Positions 10,445 to 22,225 of a stretch of 64,000 nucleotides of DNA are shown here, in pieces. The notes below the pieces were generated by a model that saw only the letters and a program-made list of their open reading frames with translations, was not told the origin of the DNA and searched no databases. The stretch is from Balaenoptera acutorostrata (Eukaryota > Chordata > Mammalia > Artiodactyla > Balaenopteridae), in NCBI RefSeq assembly GCF_949987535.1, contig NC_080074.1, positions 40,965,641 to 41,029,640 on the forward strand, in the 5' to 3' direction. Each line of letters starts with the position of its first letter. The first letter of the stretch is position 1. Both the position numbers and the translations under genes were made by a program.

Positions 10445-10695
10445 ACCAAAAACATTGAATATATCAAGTACCTATTATTAACCAGGCACTGAGATCATTG
10501 TTTTATAAATATTATCTAATTTAATCATCAAAAAACTTTGAGATGGGTAATTTTATTATTCCCATTTACAGATGAGGAAGCAGTTGCTTAGACTGCTTAC
10601 ATAACATGCTTGAACTCACAGAGCTGGTGTGAGAGGAGAATTTCAAACTCAAACTACAAAGATTTAACCATCATAGGTCTTAGCCATTATTCTAT
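10445..10695 (-). mobile_element. MIR SINE, antisense
   Basis: Contains 'gtacctattattaaccaggc', 'atctaatttaatcatc', 'cccatttacagatgaggaag' and 'tgaactcacagagctgg' in the antisense MIR order. It ends next to the Tigger1-type element. Confidence 0.85.
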
Positions 10696-11093
10696 ATATT
10701 AACTTGTTTGTATAGGCATACCTCGGTTTTATTGTGCTTCATAGATATTGTGTTTTTTACAAATTGAAGGTTGGTAGTAACACTTCAGCGACCAAGTCTA
10801 TCAGTGTCATTTTCCAAGAACATTTGCTCACATGTCTGTGTGTCACATTTTGGTAATTCTCTCAATATCTCAAACTTTTTCATTATTATGATTATGGTGA
10901 TCTGTGATCAGTGATCTTTGATGTTACTATTGTAATTGTTTTGGGGCACCATGGGCGGCACCCACATAAGATGAAAATCTATAAATATTGTGTGTGTTCT
11001 GACTGCTCCACTGACCCCATCTCTATCCCTCTCCTTGGGCCTCCCTATTCTCTAAGACACAACAATATTAAATAACCAATTAATAACCCTACA

Positions 11094-13139
11094 GTGGCCT
11101 CTAAGTAAGTGTTCAAGTGAAAGAAGACTTGCATGTTTCTCACTTTGAATCAAAAGCCAGAAAGGATGAATCTTATTGAGGAAGGCATGTTGAAAGCTGG
11201 GATAGACCAAAATTTAGGCCTCTTGTGCCAGTTAGCCAAGTCATGAAGGCAAAGGAAAAGTTCTTAAAGGAAACTACTACTCCAATGAACACACACATGA
11301 TAAAAAAGAGGAACAGCCTTCTTGCTGATATGGAGAAAGTTTCAGTCATCCAGAGAGAAGATCAAACCAGTCACAACATTGCCTTAAACCAAAGCCAAAT
11401 CCAGAGCAAAGCCTTAACTCTCTTCAACTCTGTGAAGGCTGAGAGAGGTGAGGAAGCTGCAGAAGAAAAGTTTGAAGCTAGCAGAGGTGGGTTCATGAGG
11501 TTTAAGGAAAGAAGCCATCTCCATAACATCACAGTTCAAGGTGAAGCAGGAAGTGCTGACGTAGAAGCTACAGCAAGTTATCTGGAAGATTTAGCAAAGA
11601 TTATTAATGAAGCTGGCCACACTAAACAACAGATTTTCAATGTAGATGAAACACCCTTATATTGGAAGAAGAGGCCATCTCGACTTTCACAGCTAGAGAA
11701 GAGAAGTCAATGCCTGACCTCAAAGCTTCCAAGGACAGTCTGACTCTCTCGTTAGGAGCTAATGCATCTGGTGACTTGATGTTGAAGCCAATGCTTGTTT
11801 ACCATTCCAAAAATCCTAGGGCCCATCAAAATTATGCTAAATCTGCTCTGCCTGTGCTCTACAAATGGAACAACAAAGCCTGGATGACAGCACATCTGTT
11901 GACAACATGATTTACTGAATATGTTAAGCCCATTGTTGAGACCCACTGCTCAGAAGAAAAAGATTCCTTTCAAAATATTACTGCTCATTGACAATGCACA
12001 TGGTCACTCAAGAGCTCTGATGGAGATGTAAATGAGATTAATATTGTTTTCATGTCACACATGAAACTAACACAACATCTATTCTGCCGCCCATGGATCA
12101 AGGAGTAATTTTGGATTTCAAGTCTTATTATTTAAGAAATACATTTTGTGAGGCTTCTATAGATAGTGATTCCTCTGATGGATCTGGGCAAAGTCACCTG
12201 AACCTTTCTGGGAAGGATTCACCATTCTAGATGCCATTAAACATATTCATGGTTCATCAAAATATCAACATTAACAGGAGTTTAGAAGAAGTTGATTCCA
12301 ACCCTCATGCGTGACTTCATGGGTTCAAGATTTCAGTGGAGAAAATAACTGCAGATGTGGTGGAACTACCAAAAGAACTAGAATTAGAAGGGGAGCCTGA
12401 AGATGTGACTGAGTTGCTGCAATCTCACAAAAAAACTTGAATGGGGGCTTCCCTCGTGGCGCAGTGGTTAAGAATCCGCCTGCCAACGCAGGGGACACGG
12501 GTTCCAGCCATGGTCCGGGAAGATCCCACATGCCGTGGAGCAGCTAAGCCCGTGCACCACAACTACTGAAGCTCGCACACCTAGAGCCGTGCTCCACCGC
12601 AAGAGAAGCCCGCACACTGTAACAAAGAGTAGCTCCCGCTCCCCACAACTAGAGAAAAGCCCACGTGTAGCAACGAAGACCCAACGCAACCAAAAAATAA
12701 ATAAATAAATATATTTTTTTAAAAAATTGAATGGATGAGGATTTGCTTCCTTATGGCTGAACAAAGAAAGTGGTTTCTTGAGATGGAATCTACCTGGTGA
12801 AGATGCTGTGAAGATTACTGAAATGACAAGAAAGGATTTAGAATATTACATAAATTTAGTTGATAAACCAGTAGCAGAGTTTGAGTGGATTGACTCCAAT
12901 GTGGAAAGAAGTTCTACTGTGGATAAAATGTTATCAAACAGCATTGCATGCTCCAGGGAAATCATTCATGAAAGGAAGAGCCAATCAATGTGGCAAACTT
13001 TATTGTTGTCTTCTTTTAAGAAATTGCCACCCCAGCTTCAGCAACCGCCACCCTAATCAGTCAGCAGCCATTAAGTTGGAGGCAAGACCCTCCACCAGCA
13101 AAAGGATTATGACTTGCAGAAGGCTCAGATGATGGTTAG
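11094..13139 (+). pseudogene. Tigger1-type transposase pseudogene
   Basis: Decayed pogo-like DDE transposase with an N-terminal CENP-B-like DNA-binding domain. The start is GTG at 11094, in the context where the family has ATG, and a frameshift follows within about 15 bases. The longest readable block (11225-11743) has the region leading to the first catalytic Asp: 'IFNVDET' at about residue 141 of that frame. Frame is then lost near 11690 and resumes in 11755-11907 ('KWNNKAWMTAH'). The C-terminal part is readable at 12778-13056. A SINE interrupts it at 12445-12720. Multiple stops and shifts; non-functional. Confidence 0.93.
12445..12720 (+). mobile_element. CHR-2-type SINE inserted in the Tigger1-type element
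   Basis: tRNA-derived head 'gggcttccctcgtggcgcag' followed by a long CHR body and an A-rich (AAAT)n tail. Target duplication of about 14 bp: 'aaaaaaacttgaatgg' at 12429-12444 and 'aaaaaattgaatgg' at 12721-12734. The B box (12500-12509) reads GGTTCCAGCC, mutated from GGTTCGAnCC, so the pol III promoter is probably weak. The insertion is clearly younger than its host transposon. Confidence 0.95.
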
Positions 13140-13332
13140 CATTTTTTGACAATAAAGTATTTTTTAATTAGGGTATATATATTGTTCTTTTATACATAAT
13201 GCTATTGCACACTTAATAAACTATAGCATAAACACAACTTTTATATGCATTGGGAAACAAAAAAATTCTTGTGACTCACTTTATTATGGTGGTATGGAAC
13301 TGAACCTGCACTATCCCCCAGGTATACCTGTA

Positions 13333-15095
13333 TATAACTATTTGAAAATCTTAATTTATTTGTAAATTTCTTCTTAGTTAATTTGTATAACACTTCAGGT
13401 CTTACTAATTGAAAATATTTGTAATTGTAGAGTCATAATTTCATTTTTGATCATCTGATATTCTTGAACTATATTTCTTTTAAGATTATCCAGGCAGAAG
13501 GATTATGACAATTTTTGTTAAAATATTTTATTGCTGAAGTCTAAGGCACGTTTCTAACTATCTTTCTTTGTGATTATGAATTTCACAATGATGTAGTCCT
13601 TTCCTGTTAAAAGACTCAATACAATATAGGTAAGTAAGTATGGACCATTCTATAGTTACCCTGGTTAAGACCACAGTGAGTACTAAAATAGAACAGTTAA
13701 AAGTCTGATGGAAATAGAAGCTTATAATGCTGTGTATGTGTTCATGAATGTGTTACTAGAATATTGCTTAGAGATGCAACAGTCTACCTTTAACCCTGAA
13801 ATTTAATAATCAGAAAACAAGAGGAGATTTAACAAGCAACAGCTGCTCTGGAGCTATGTCTCAGGTGCTCAGAATGAATCCTTACATCTTATAAGAACAC
13901 TCTCTGAAAGAATGTGATGAAAGGTGCTGGAGAGGATGGTCACCACTTCGTAAATCAAGTAAGAAAAGTAAATTAATGTAGAAAAAACCCCACAAAGATA
14001 AGGAAGGAGACTTTTCGAAAAGATAAACTTTCCAGTGCTGGCAAAACTGCCTTCAACTCCTCAGATATGACCACATTTACATTTCAGTAATTAACAGTAA
14101 CATTTGAAAAAATGTGTATAATGTGAAATATATAGAGTATTGAGACCTATAAATTCTTGTCAGTATGTAGGGCAAGGCAAATTTTTAACAACTTTCTGTT
14201 CTATATTTTCAACCATTCCATCTGGTGATAAATTATCATTTCATCTGTTTTTCCACTTGAATTCAGTGTAGAAGTTGCCTTCATTGTTTCCACTGTCTTT
14301 TGCAAATTTAAAGTAAAATCAAAATAAATAGAGATGTATCAGATACTCTCCTCTTAGTGGAATTAGTAGTTTTTGAATGTCACTGTTACATCTGGCTCCT
14401 TTGTTAATTAGTAGATGATTATTAAGAAATTGAGGGTGTTTTTCTTTAAAGAAATACAGAAATGTAAGAAAAGTTCAGAAATCATCTCTGATTTCTGCAT
14501 AAAAAGAAGAGTGTGCATGTGTGTGGAGGAGGGCACACTAGCTACCCTGGAAAGCAGACATATTTACTGCTAAAAACTTGGCGTGGGATGAGGTATGATC
14601 ATCCACACTTGTTAACATCTACCTGGGATGCTTCTGCCACCTGACAGTAGGTATTGTGCCACATTGCAAGATGTTCCTCTAACCTTTAAGAACAAGATCT
14701 CAACAACATAGATATCATGCCTTAATTATGCAGCAGAAATAAAACTTTCAGGGAAGTTTTACCATGTTAAGAATTAAGGAGTGAGTCACTGTTTGTAAAC
14801 TGAATTTGTACAAAGATGAATTCAGACTTAACAGATTCATTTTGAACTGTTTGTGCTTCTTGGGAAAGAAATTGTTCGTCTGAAGAAAGGGTATGTGTGT
14901 ATTTATTTTTTTCCAGAATTTTATATATATCTATTCAATTTAAAATGTTATCTTACTTAAATATACACAGCATAGCAGCCTAGGCTGCATTTACCCCATG
15001 ACACGTATCCAGAATTTACTTATGAAAGAAATAGAGAATGGTTTGTAAATGTTACTAAAAATGACATCTCAAGACCTATGTGCAAAAATTTAAAG
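13333..15095. other. Unassigned AT-rich sequence
   Basis: About 1.8 kb without a recognisable gene, RNA or repeat. No open frame of interest. It serves as the target of the full-length L1 at its right edge. Confidence 0.4.
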
Positions 15096-15112
15096 AAAAA
15101 AGAGACAACAGA
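15096..15112. repeat. Left target-site duplication of the full-length L1
   Basis: 'aaaaaagagacaacaga' at 15096-15112 is repeated at 20889-20905 just after the poly-A tail. The A-rich start is typical of an L1 endonuclease cut site (TTTT/AA on the other strand). Confidence 0.9.
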
Positions 15113-15838
15113 GAGACAGGGTTCAAGATGGCAGAGTAGAAGGACATGTTCTCACTCCCTCTTGCAAGAACACTGGAATCACATCTAACTGCTGAAAAAT
15201 CATTGACAGGAAGACAATGGAACTCACCAAAACAGATACCCCACATCCAAAGACAAAGGAGAAGCCACAATGAGATGGTAGGAGGGGCGCAATCACAATG
15301 AAACCAAATCCCGTAACTGCTGGGTGGGTGACTCAAAAACTGGAGAACACTTAAACCACAGAAGTCCACCCACTGGAGTGAAGGCTCTGAGCCCCATGTC
15401 AGGCTTCCCAACCTAGGGGTCTGGCAATGGGAGGCAGAATTCCTGGAGAATCAGACTTGAAAGCTAGCGGGATTTGACTGCAGGACTTCAACAGGACTGG
15501 GGGAAACAGAGACTCCACTCTTGGAGGGCACACACAACATAGTGTGTGCATCAGGATCCATCGCATCGGTAGGCTCCAGTGTTGGGTCGCCTCAGGCCAA
15601 ACAACCAACAGGGAGGGGACCCAGGCCCACCCATCAGCAGAAAAGTGGATTAAAGTTTTACTGAGCTCTGCCCACCAGAGCAACATCCAGCTCTACCCAC
15701 CACCAGTCCCTCCAATCAGGAAAATTCCACAAGCCTCTTAGATAGCCTCATCCACCAGAGGGCAGACAGCAGAAGCAAGAAGAACTACAATCCTCCAGCC
15801 TAAGGGGAAAAAACCACATTCACAGAAATATAGACAAG
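15113..15838 (+). promoter_or_regulatory. L1 5' UTR (second subfamily type)
   Basis: About 726 bp between the L1 start and the ORF1 ATG. Shows no visible similarity to the GC-rich 5' UTR at 700-2053. As in other L1s it should contain the internal pol II promoter. The 60-110 codon frames within it on either strand have no recognisable domain. Confidence 0.8.
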
Positions 15839-16744
15839 ATGAAAAGGCAGAGGGCAATGTACCAGATGAAGGAACAAGATAAAACCCCAGAAAAACAACT
15901 AAATGAAATGGAGATAGGCAAGCTTCCAGAAAAAGAATTCAGAATAATGATAGTGAAGATGATCCAGGACCTCGGAAAAAGAATGGAGGCAAAGATGGAG
16001 AAGATGCAAGAAATGTTTAACAAAGATCTAGAAGAATTAAAGAACAAACAAACAGAGATGAACAATACAATAACTGAAATGAAAACTACACAAGAAGGAA
16101 TCAATAGCAGAATAACGGAGGCAGAAGAACAGATAAGTGACCTGGAAGACAGAATGGTGAAATTCACTGCTGCAGAATAGAATAAAGAAAAAAGAATGAA
16201 AAGAAATGAAGACAGCCTAAGACACCTCTAGGACAACATTAAACGCAACAACATTTGCATTTTAGGGGTGCCAGAAGGAGACGAGAGAGAGAAAGTACCC
16301 AAGAAAATATTTGAAGAGATTATAGTCGAAAACTTCCCTAACATGGGAAAGCAAATCGCCACCCAAGTCCAAGAAGTGCAGAGAGTCCCATACAGGATAA
16401 ATCCAAGGAGTAACATGCAGAGACACATAGTAATCAAGATGGCAAAAATTAAAGACAAAGAAAAATTATTGAAAGCAGCAGGGGAAAAATGACAAATAAC
16501 ATACAAGGGAACTCCCATAAGGTAAACAGCTGATTTCTCAGCAGAAACTCTACAAGCCAGAAGGGAGTGGCATGATATACTTAAAGTGATGAAAGGGAAG
16601 AACCTGCAACCAAGATTACTCTACCCAGCAAGGATCTCATTCAGATTCAATGGAGAAAGCAAAAGCTTTACAGACAAGCAAAAGCTAAGAGAATTCAGCA
16701 CCACCAAACCAGCTCTACAACAAATCCTAAAGGAACTTCTCTAA
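15839..16744 (+). pseudogene. L1 ORF1 pseudogene (ORF1p RNA-binding chaperone)
   Basis: ORF1p forms trimers and coats L1 RNA. From the ATG at 15839 ('MKRQRAMYQMKEQDK') to the TAA at 16742-16744 the frame is 301 codons with no net frameshift. It carries four nonsense codons: TAG at 16178-16180, TAG at 16229-16231 (probably from Trp), TGA at 16490-16492 and TAA at 16523-16525. Residues about 45-110 form the coiled coil (heptads around 'KMQEMFNKDLEELKNKQTEM'). The later part ('RINPRSNMQRHIVIKMAKIK') is the RRM/C-terminal RNA-binding region. It ends 58 bp before ORF2, the usual short L1 spacing. Confidence 0.93.
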
Positions 16745-16802
16745 GTGGGAAACACAAGAGAAGAAAAGGACTTACAAACACAAACCCAAAACAATTAAGA
16801 AA

Positions 16803-19800
16803 ATGGGAATAGGAACATACATATCAATAATTACCTTAAAAGTGAATGGATTAAATGCTCCAACCAAAAGACACACACTTGCTGAATGGATACAAAAACA
16901 AGACCCATATATATGCTATCTACAAGACACCCACTTCAGACCTAGGGACACATACAGACTGAAAGTGAGGGGATGGAAAAAGATATTCCATGCAAATGGA
17001 AATCAAAAGAAAGCTGGAGTAGCAATACTCATATCAGATAAAATAGACTTTAAAATAAAGAATGTTACAAGAGACAAAGAAGGACACTACATAATGATCA
17101 AGGGATCAATCCAAGAAGAAGATATAACAATTATAAATATACATGCACCCAACATAGGAGCACTACAACACATAACACAACTGCTAACAGCTATAAAACA
17201 GGAAATCAACAGTAATAGTGGGGGACTTTAGCACCACACTTACACCAATGGAAAGATCATCCAAACAGAAAATTAATATGGAAACACAAGCTTTAAATGA
17301 CACAATAGACCAGATAGGTTTAATTGATATTTATAGGACATTCCATTCAAAAACAACAGATTACACTTTCTTCTCAAGTGCACACGGAACATTCTCCAGG
17401 ACAGTTCACATCTTGGGTCACAAATCAAGCCTCAGTAAATTTAAGAAAATTGAAATCATATCAAGCATCTTTTCTGAGCACAACGCTCTGAGATTAGAAA
17501 TCAATTACAGGGAAAAAACCATAAAACACAAACACATGGAGGCTAAACAATATGTTACTAAATAACCAAGAGATCACTGAAGAAATCAAAGAGGAAATCA
17601 AAAAATACCTAGAGACAAATAACAATGAAAACACGATGATTCAAAACCTATGGGATGCAGAAAAAGCAGTTCTAAGAGGGAAGTTTATAGCTATACAAGC
17701 CTACCTCAAGAAACAAGAAAAATCTCAAATAAACAATCTAACCTTACATCTAAAGGAACTAGAGAAAGAAGAACAAACAAAACCCAAAGTTAGCAGAAGG
17801 AAAGAAATCATAAAGATCAGAGCAGAAATAAATGAAATAGAAACAAAGAAAACAATAGGAAAGATCAATAAAACTAAAAGATGGTTCTTTGAGAAGACAA
17901 ACAAAATTGATAAACCATTAGCCAGACTCATCAAGAAAAAGAGGGAGAGGACTCAAATCAATAAAATTAGAAATGAAAAAGGAGAAGTTACAACAGACAC
18001 CACAGAAATACAAAGCATCCTAAGAGACTACTACAAGCAACTCTATGCCAATAAAATGGACAACCTGAAAGCAATGGACAAATTCTTAGGAAGGTATAAC
18101 CTTTCAAGACTGAACCAGGAAGAAATAGAAAATATGAACAGACCAATCATAAGTAATTGTGATTGGACTGAAATGAATTCAATAATAAAATGAATTTAAT
18201 AATGAAATAAATTTAATAATGAAATTGAAACTGTGATTAAAATCTTCCAACAAATAAAAGTCGAGGACCAGATGGCTTCAAGGGTGAATTCTATCAAACA
18301 TTTAGAGAAGAGCTAACACCCATCCTTCTCAAACTCTTCCAAAAGATTGCAGAGGAAGGAATACTCCCAAACTCATTCTATGAGGCCACCATCACCCTGA
18401 TACCAAAACCAGACCAAAATGCTACAAAAAAAGAAAATTACAGACCAATATCACTGATGAATATAGATGCAAAAATCCTCAACAAAATACTAGCAAACAG
18501 AATCCAACAACACATTAAAAGGATCATACACTATGATCAAGTAGGATTTATCCCAGAGATGCAAGGATTCTTCAATATACACAAGTCAATCAATGTGATA
18601 CACCATATTAACAAATTGAAGAATAAAAACCATATGCTCATCTCAATAGATGCAGAAAAAGCTTTTGACAAAATTCAACACTCATTTATGATAAAAACTC
18701 TCCAGAAAGTGGGCGTACAGGGAACCTACCTCAACATAATAAAGGCCATATACAACAAACCCACAGCAAACATCATTCTCAATGGTGAAAAACTGAAAGC
18801 ATTTCCTCTAAGATCAGGAACAACACAAGGATGTCCACTCTCACCGCTATTATTCAACATAGTTTTGGAAGTCCTAGCCATGGCAATCAGAGAAGAAAAA
18901 GAAATAAAAGGAATCCAAATTGGAAAAGAAGAAGTAAAACTGTCACTGTTTGCAGATGACATGACACTATACATAGAGAATCCTAAAGATGCCACCAGAA
19001 AACTACTAGAGCGAATCAATGAATTTGGTAAAGTAGCAGGATACAAAATTAATGCACAGAAATCTCTTGCATTCCTATACACTAATGATGAAAAATCTGA
19101 AAGAGAAATTAAGGAAACACTTCCATTTACCACAGCAACAAAAAGAATAAAATACCTAAGTATAAACCTACCTAGGGAGATAAAAGACCTGTATGCAGAA
19201 AACTATAAGACACTGATGAAAGAAATTAAAGATGATACAAACAGATGGAGAGATATACCATGTTCTTGGATTGGAAGAATCAACACTGTGAAAATAACTA
19301 TACTACCCAAAGCAATCTACAGATTCAATGCAATCCCTAGCAAATTACCAATGGCAGTTTTTACAGAACTACAACAAAAAATCTAAAAATTTGTATGGAG
19401 ACACAAAAGACCCCAAATAGCCAAAGCAGTCTTGAGGGAAAAAAACATAGCTGGAGGAATCAGACTCCCTGACTTCAGACTATACTACAAAGCTACAGTA
19501 TCAAGACAATATGGTACTGGCACAAAGACAGAAATATAGATCAATGGAACAGGATAGGAAACCCAGAGATAAACCCACGCACCTATGGTCAACTAATCTA
19601 TGACAAAGGAGGCAAGGATATACAATGGAGAAAAGACAGTCTCTTCAATAAGTGGTGCTGGAAAAAATGGACAGCTACATGTAAAAGAATGAAATTAGAA
19701 CACTCCCTAACACCATACACAAAAATAAATTCAAAATGGATTAGAGAACTAAATGTAAGACCGAACACTATAAAACTCCTAGGGGAAAACATAGGAAGAA

Positions 19801-20672
19801 CACTCTTTGACATAAATCACAGCAAGATCTTTTTTGGATCCACCTCTTAGAGTAATGGAAATAAAAACAAAAATAAACAAGTGGACCTAGTGAAACGTAA
19901 AAGCTTTTGCAAAGCAAAGGAAACTACAAACAAGATGAAACGACAACCCTCAGAATGGGAGAATATATTTGCAAATGAATCAACAGACAAAGGATTAATC
20001 TTCAAAATATGGAAACAGCTCATGCAGCTCAATATTAGAAAAACAAACAACCCAGTCCAAAAATGGGCAGAAGACCTAAATAGACATTTCTCCAAAGAAG
20101 ACATACAGATGGCCAAGAAGCACATGAAAGGCTGCTCAACATCACTAATTATTAGAGAAATGCAAATCAAAACTACAGTGAGGTATCATCTCATACCAGT
20201 TAGAATGGGCATCATCAGAAAATCTACAAACAATAAATGCTGGAGAGGGTGTGGAGAAAAGGGAACCCTCTTGCACTGCTGGTGGGAATGTAAATTGATA
20301 CAGCCACCATGGAGAACGGTATGGAAATTCCTTAAAAAACTAAAAATAGAATCACTATATGACACAGCAATCCCACTACTGGGCATATACTCAGAGAAAA
20401 CCATAATTCAAAAAGACACACGCACCCCAATGTTCATTGCAGCATTATTTACAATAGCCAGGTCATGGAAGCAACCTAAATGCCCATCAGCAGACAAATG
20501 GATAAAGAAGCTGTGGTACATATATACAATGGAATATTACTCAGCCATAAAAAGGAACGAAATTGAGTCATTTGTTGAGACGTGGATGGATCTAGAGACT
20601 GTCATACAGAGTGAAGTAAGTCAGAAAGAGAAAAACAAATATCGTATATTAACGCATATATGTGGAACCTAG
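16803..20672 (+). pseudogene. L1 ORF2 pseudogene (endonuclease-reverse transcriptase)
   Basis: ORF2p nicks target DNA and reverse-transcribes L1 RNA. The ATG at 16803 starts an AP-type endonuclease domain, but the catalytic Glu in the family's QETH motif reads Asp (QDTH; codon 42, 16926-16928). A deletion near 17212 shifts the frame, another shift lies near 17525, and a small AT-rich tandem expansion sits at about 18172-18225. The reverse transcriptase block (18457-19386) keeps the FADD motif at 18949-18960. It stops at 19384-19386. The C-terminal part is open at 19881-20672. Total about 1290 codons, normal for ORF2. Confidence 0.94.
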
Positions 20673-20888
20673 AAACATGGTACAGATGAACTGGTTTGTA
20701 GGGCAGAAATTGTGACACAGATGTAGAGAACAAACGTATGGACACCAAGGGTGGAAAGCGACGGGGGGAGGGGTGTGATGAATTGGGAGATTGGAATTGA
20801 CATATATGCACTAATATGTATAAAATGGATAACTAATAAGAACCTGCTGGATAAAAAAATAAATAACAGAAAATTCCAAAAAAAAAAA
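20673..20888 (+). other. L1 3' UTR and poly-A tail
   Basis: About 200 bp after the ORF2 stop with a G-rich stretch at about 20761-20774, ending in an A-run. It differs from the 3' UTR types at about 51200-51570 and 32640-32990. No canonical AATAAA-based signal is obvious other than A-rich 'aaataaataac' near the end. Confidence 0.8.
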
Positions 20889-20905
20889 AAAAAGAGACAA
20901 CAGAA
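20889..20905. repeat. Right target-site duplication of the full-length L1
   Basis: Matches 15096-15112 over 17 bp ('aaaaaagagacaacaga'); the leading As merge with the poly-A tail, so the left limit is ambiguous by a few bases. Confidence 0.9.
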
Positions 20906-21200
20906 TATAGAAGTTCTCTCCATCTACCTATCCCATCCCTATCTCTTCCTAAAGGCCTCTAGTAATACCAGAAAATACCCAAAACATAAATGGCACAATG
21001 AGGAAAACTCTCCAATAGTGAGCAAATTGGAGGTATTAACCAGAGAGCTTCACTTGCGATGGGTAAGTGTAGGGACTCCTGCATAATATGCACTGAATAC
21101 TTACAATGATACAGTTTGAAGTTTTGAAGCTGCACCACTGGCTATATAGCAATTGAGACTCACCATTGGATTATTTTTCAAAGGAGATGACTGGAAATGT
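20906..21200. other. Unassigned sequence
   Basis: No gene or clear repeat seen. The frame crossing from 20751 to 21086 begins in the L1 tail and is fortuitous. Confidence 0.4.
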
Positions 21201-21221
21201 TATATTATATATATATATAAT

Positions 21222-21291
21222 TTATATATTAAATCAACATATAAATTTACATTTATTTATATATAAATTTATATGTTGATTTAACATATAA
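21222..21291. repeat. AT-rich inverted repeat (palindrome)
   Basis: Two 28-bp arms, 21222-21249 and 21264-21291, are reverse complements except for one mismatch, separated by a 14-bp AT-rich spacer. The arms include non-simple sequence ('aaatcaacat' / 'atgttgattt'), so this is more than a TA microsatellite. It could extrude as a hairpin. Confidence 0.85.
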
Positions 21292-21300
21292 GTTATAATT

Positions 21301-21305
21301 TATAT

Positions 21306-21357
<52 letters not shown>

Positions 21358-21360
21358 CAC
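21301..21360. repeat. (TA)n microsatellite
   Basis: About 40 bp of TA dinucleotides (about 21311-21351) continuing into a short CA/TA-mixed run. Directly adjoins the palindrome. Confidence 0.95.
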
Positions 21361-21610
21361 ACTTACATATACTTATATATATACACATACACCTTCAACT
21401 GGAATTAGAATGCTTTCAAAGTCTATCTATGCTATAAATTCCTAGGGGCAATGACCAGAATGTTTGATGTTTTGTTCACCAATCTGTCTCTACATAGTAA
21501 ACTTCTCATAAACACGATGAGCCGACTTACCAAATCAGGCAGCATTTTGCATACATTTAAAAAATGCTTACTTTAATTGCTTATTTGCATTTTTTTGCAT
21601 TATACTTTTA
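21361..21610. other. Unassigned sequence
   Basis: No gene or clear repeat seen. Confidence 0.35.
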
Positions 21611-21614
21611 GAAT

Positions 21615-21720
21615 CTTAAACCTGAGGTTTGTGTCTTGTTTACAAATGTATGCCTAGTACTTAATAAGTATGCCCTTCACATTGTAAATTCTCAAAAACA
21701 TTTGTTGAGTGACTATACTA
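21615..21720 (+). mobile_element. Possible L2 3' end
   Basis: 'tttgtgtcttgtttacaaat', 'gtatgcctagtacttaataa', 'tctcaaaaacatttgttgag' resemble the L2 terminus. Diverged. Confidence 0.5.
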
Positions 21721-21949
21721 TACCAGTAGCCATTATTGCTCAAGGCTATAGCTAGACATAGATGGCAGCGTTATCCGAAAGAATTTTTCCTGGTGGTTTG
21801 TGACCCAACTTAAAGATTTGGCTCTGTACTAGGCAGCAGCTTTCTTAGCCGATTTTTGTTTCATGGAGTGAATATTTTTTTTTATCTTATTTATTATAAA
21901 ATAATTTCTATAAAAATATTTTACTTCTTATTACATTACTTCAGATGAA

Positions 21950-22225
21950 ATTTCACCTACTTTGTGAAATTTTAGCCACCTTCTTCCTCTGTCTTCCACA
22001 CGTGGAATGTATTGTCTCCCTCGCCCCTGTGTTCCTGTGACACTTTAATTATTCCACTAGTACAGCATTTATCAGATTTTATTGTGGTTATTTGTCCCTA
22101 CGGCTATTTCTTACACTAATCTGTTACTCTTTTGAGACTTTTATTTTGTCATTTTTTTTCAGACTCCAGCTTTAACACACGGTTGGACACATGTGTTAGT
22201 TGTCTCCATAAATGTTTAATTTAAT
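21950..22225 (+). mobile_element. Possible L2 fragment
   Basis: The pyrimidine-rich segment with 'cagcatttatcagattttat', 'tgtggttatttgtcc', and 'gagacttttattttgtc' is arranged like a sense L2 3' region ('gcacttatca', 'gtaattattt', 'gactgtgag'). Tentative. Confidence 0.45.

Larger units (their letters stand above)
10713..13330 (+). mobile_element. Tigger1-type DNA transposon (pogo/Tc1-mariner), nearly full length
   Basis: Terminal inverted repeats: the left end reads 'taggcatacctcggtttta' and the right end '..caggtatacctg', inverted versions of each other. TA duplications flank both sides (10711-10712 and 13331-13332). The body carries the Tigger1 5' and 3' non-coding arms and a decayed transposase gene (about 11094-13139). 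Length is about 2.6 kb, of which about 290 bp is a later SINE (12445-12720). Such elements were active in early placental mammals and are immobile today. Confidence 0.95.
15113..20888 (+). mobile_element. Full-length L1 retrotransposon, inactivated
   Basis: About 5.8 kb: 5' UTR (15113-15838), ORF1 remnant (15839-16744), ORF2 remnant (16803-20672), 3' UTR (20673 to about 20870) and poly-A tail. Flanked by a 17-bp target duplication (15096-15112 and 20889-20905). The 5' start reads 'gagacagggttcaagatgg'. It is the only L1 here with both ends, both ORFs and a clear target duplication. ORF1 has four nonsense codons and ORF2 has several frameshifts, so it cannot support its own movement. The long conserved frames suggest moderate age. 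Confidence 0.95.

Noticed and set aside
11225..11743. 172-codon open frame as a possible host gene
   Set aside because: It is the N-terminal half of a Tigger1-type transposase bounded by terminal repeats and TA duplications, with frameshifts on both sides.
18457..19386. 309-codon open frame as a standalone reverse transcriptase gene
   Set aside because: It is the middle of a frameshifted L1 ORF2 in a full-length L1 with target duplications.
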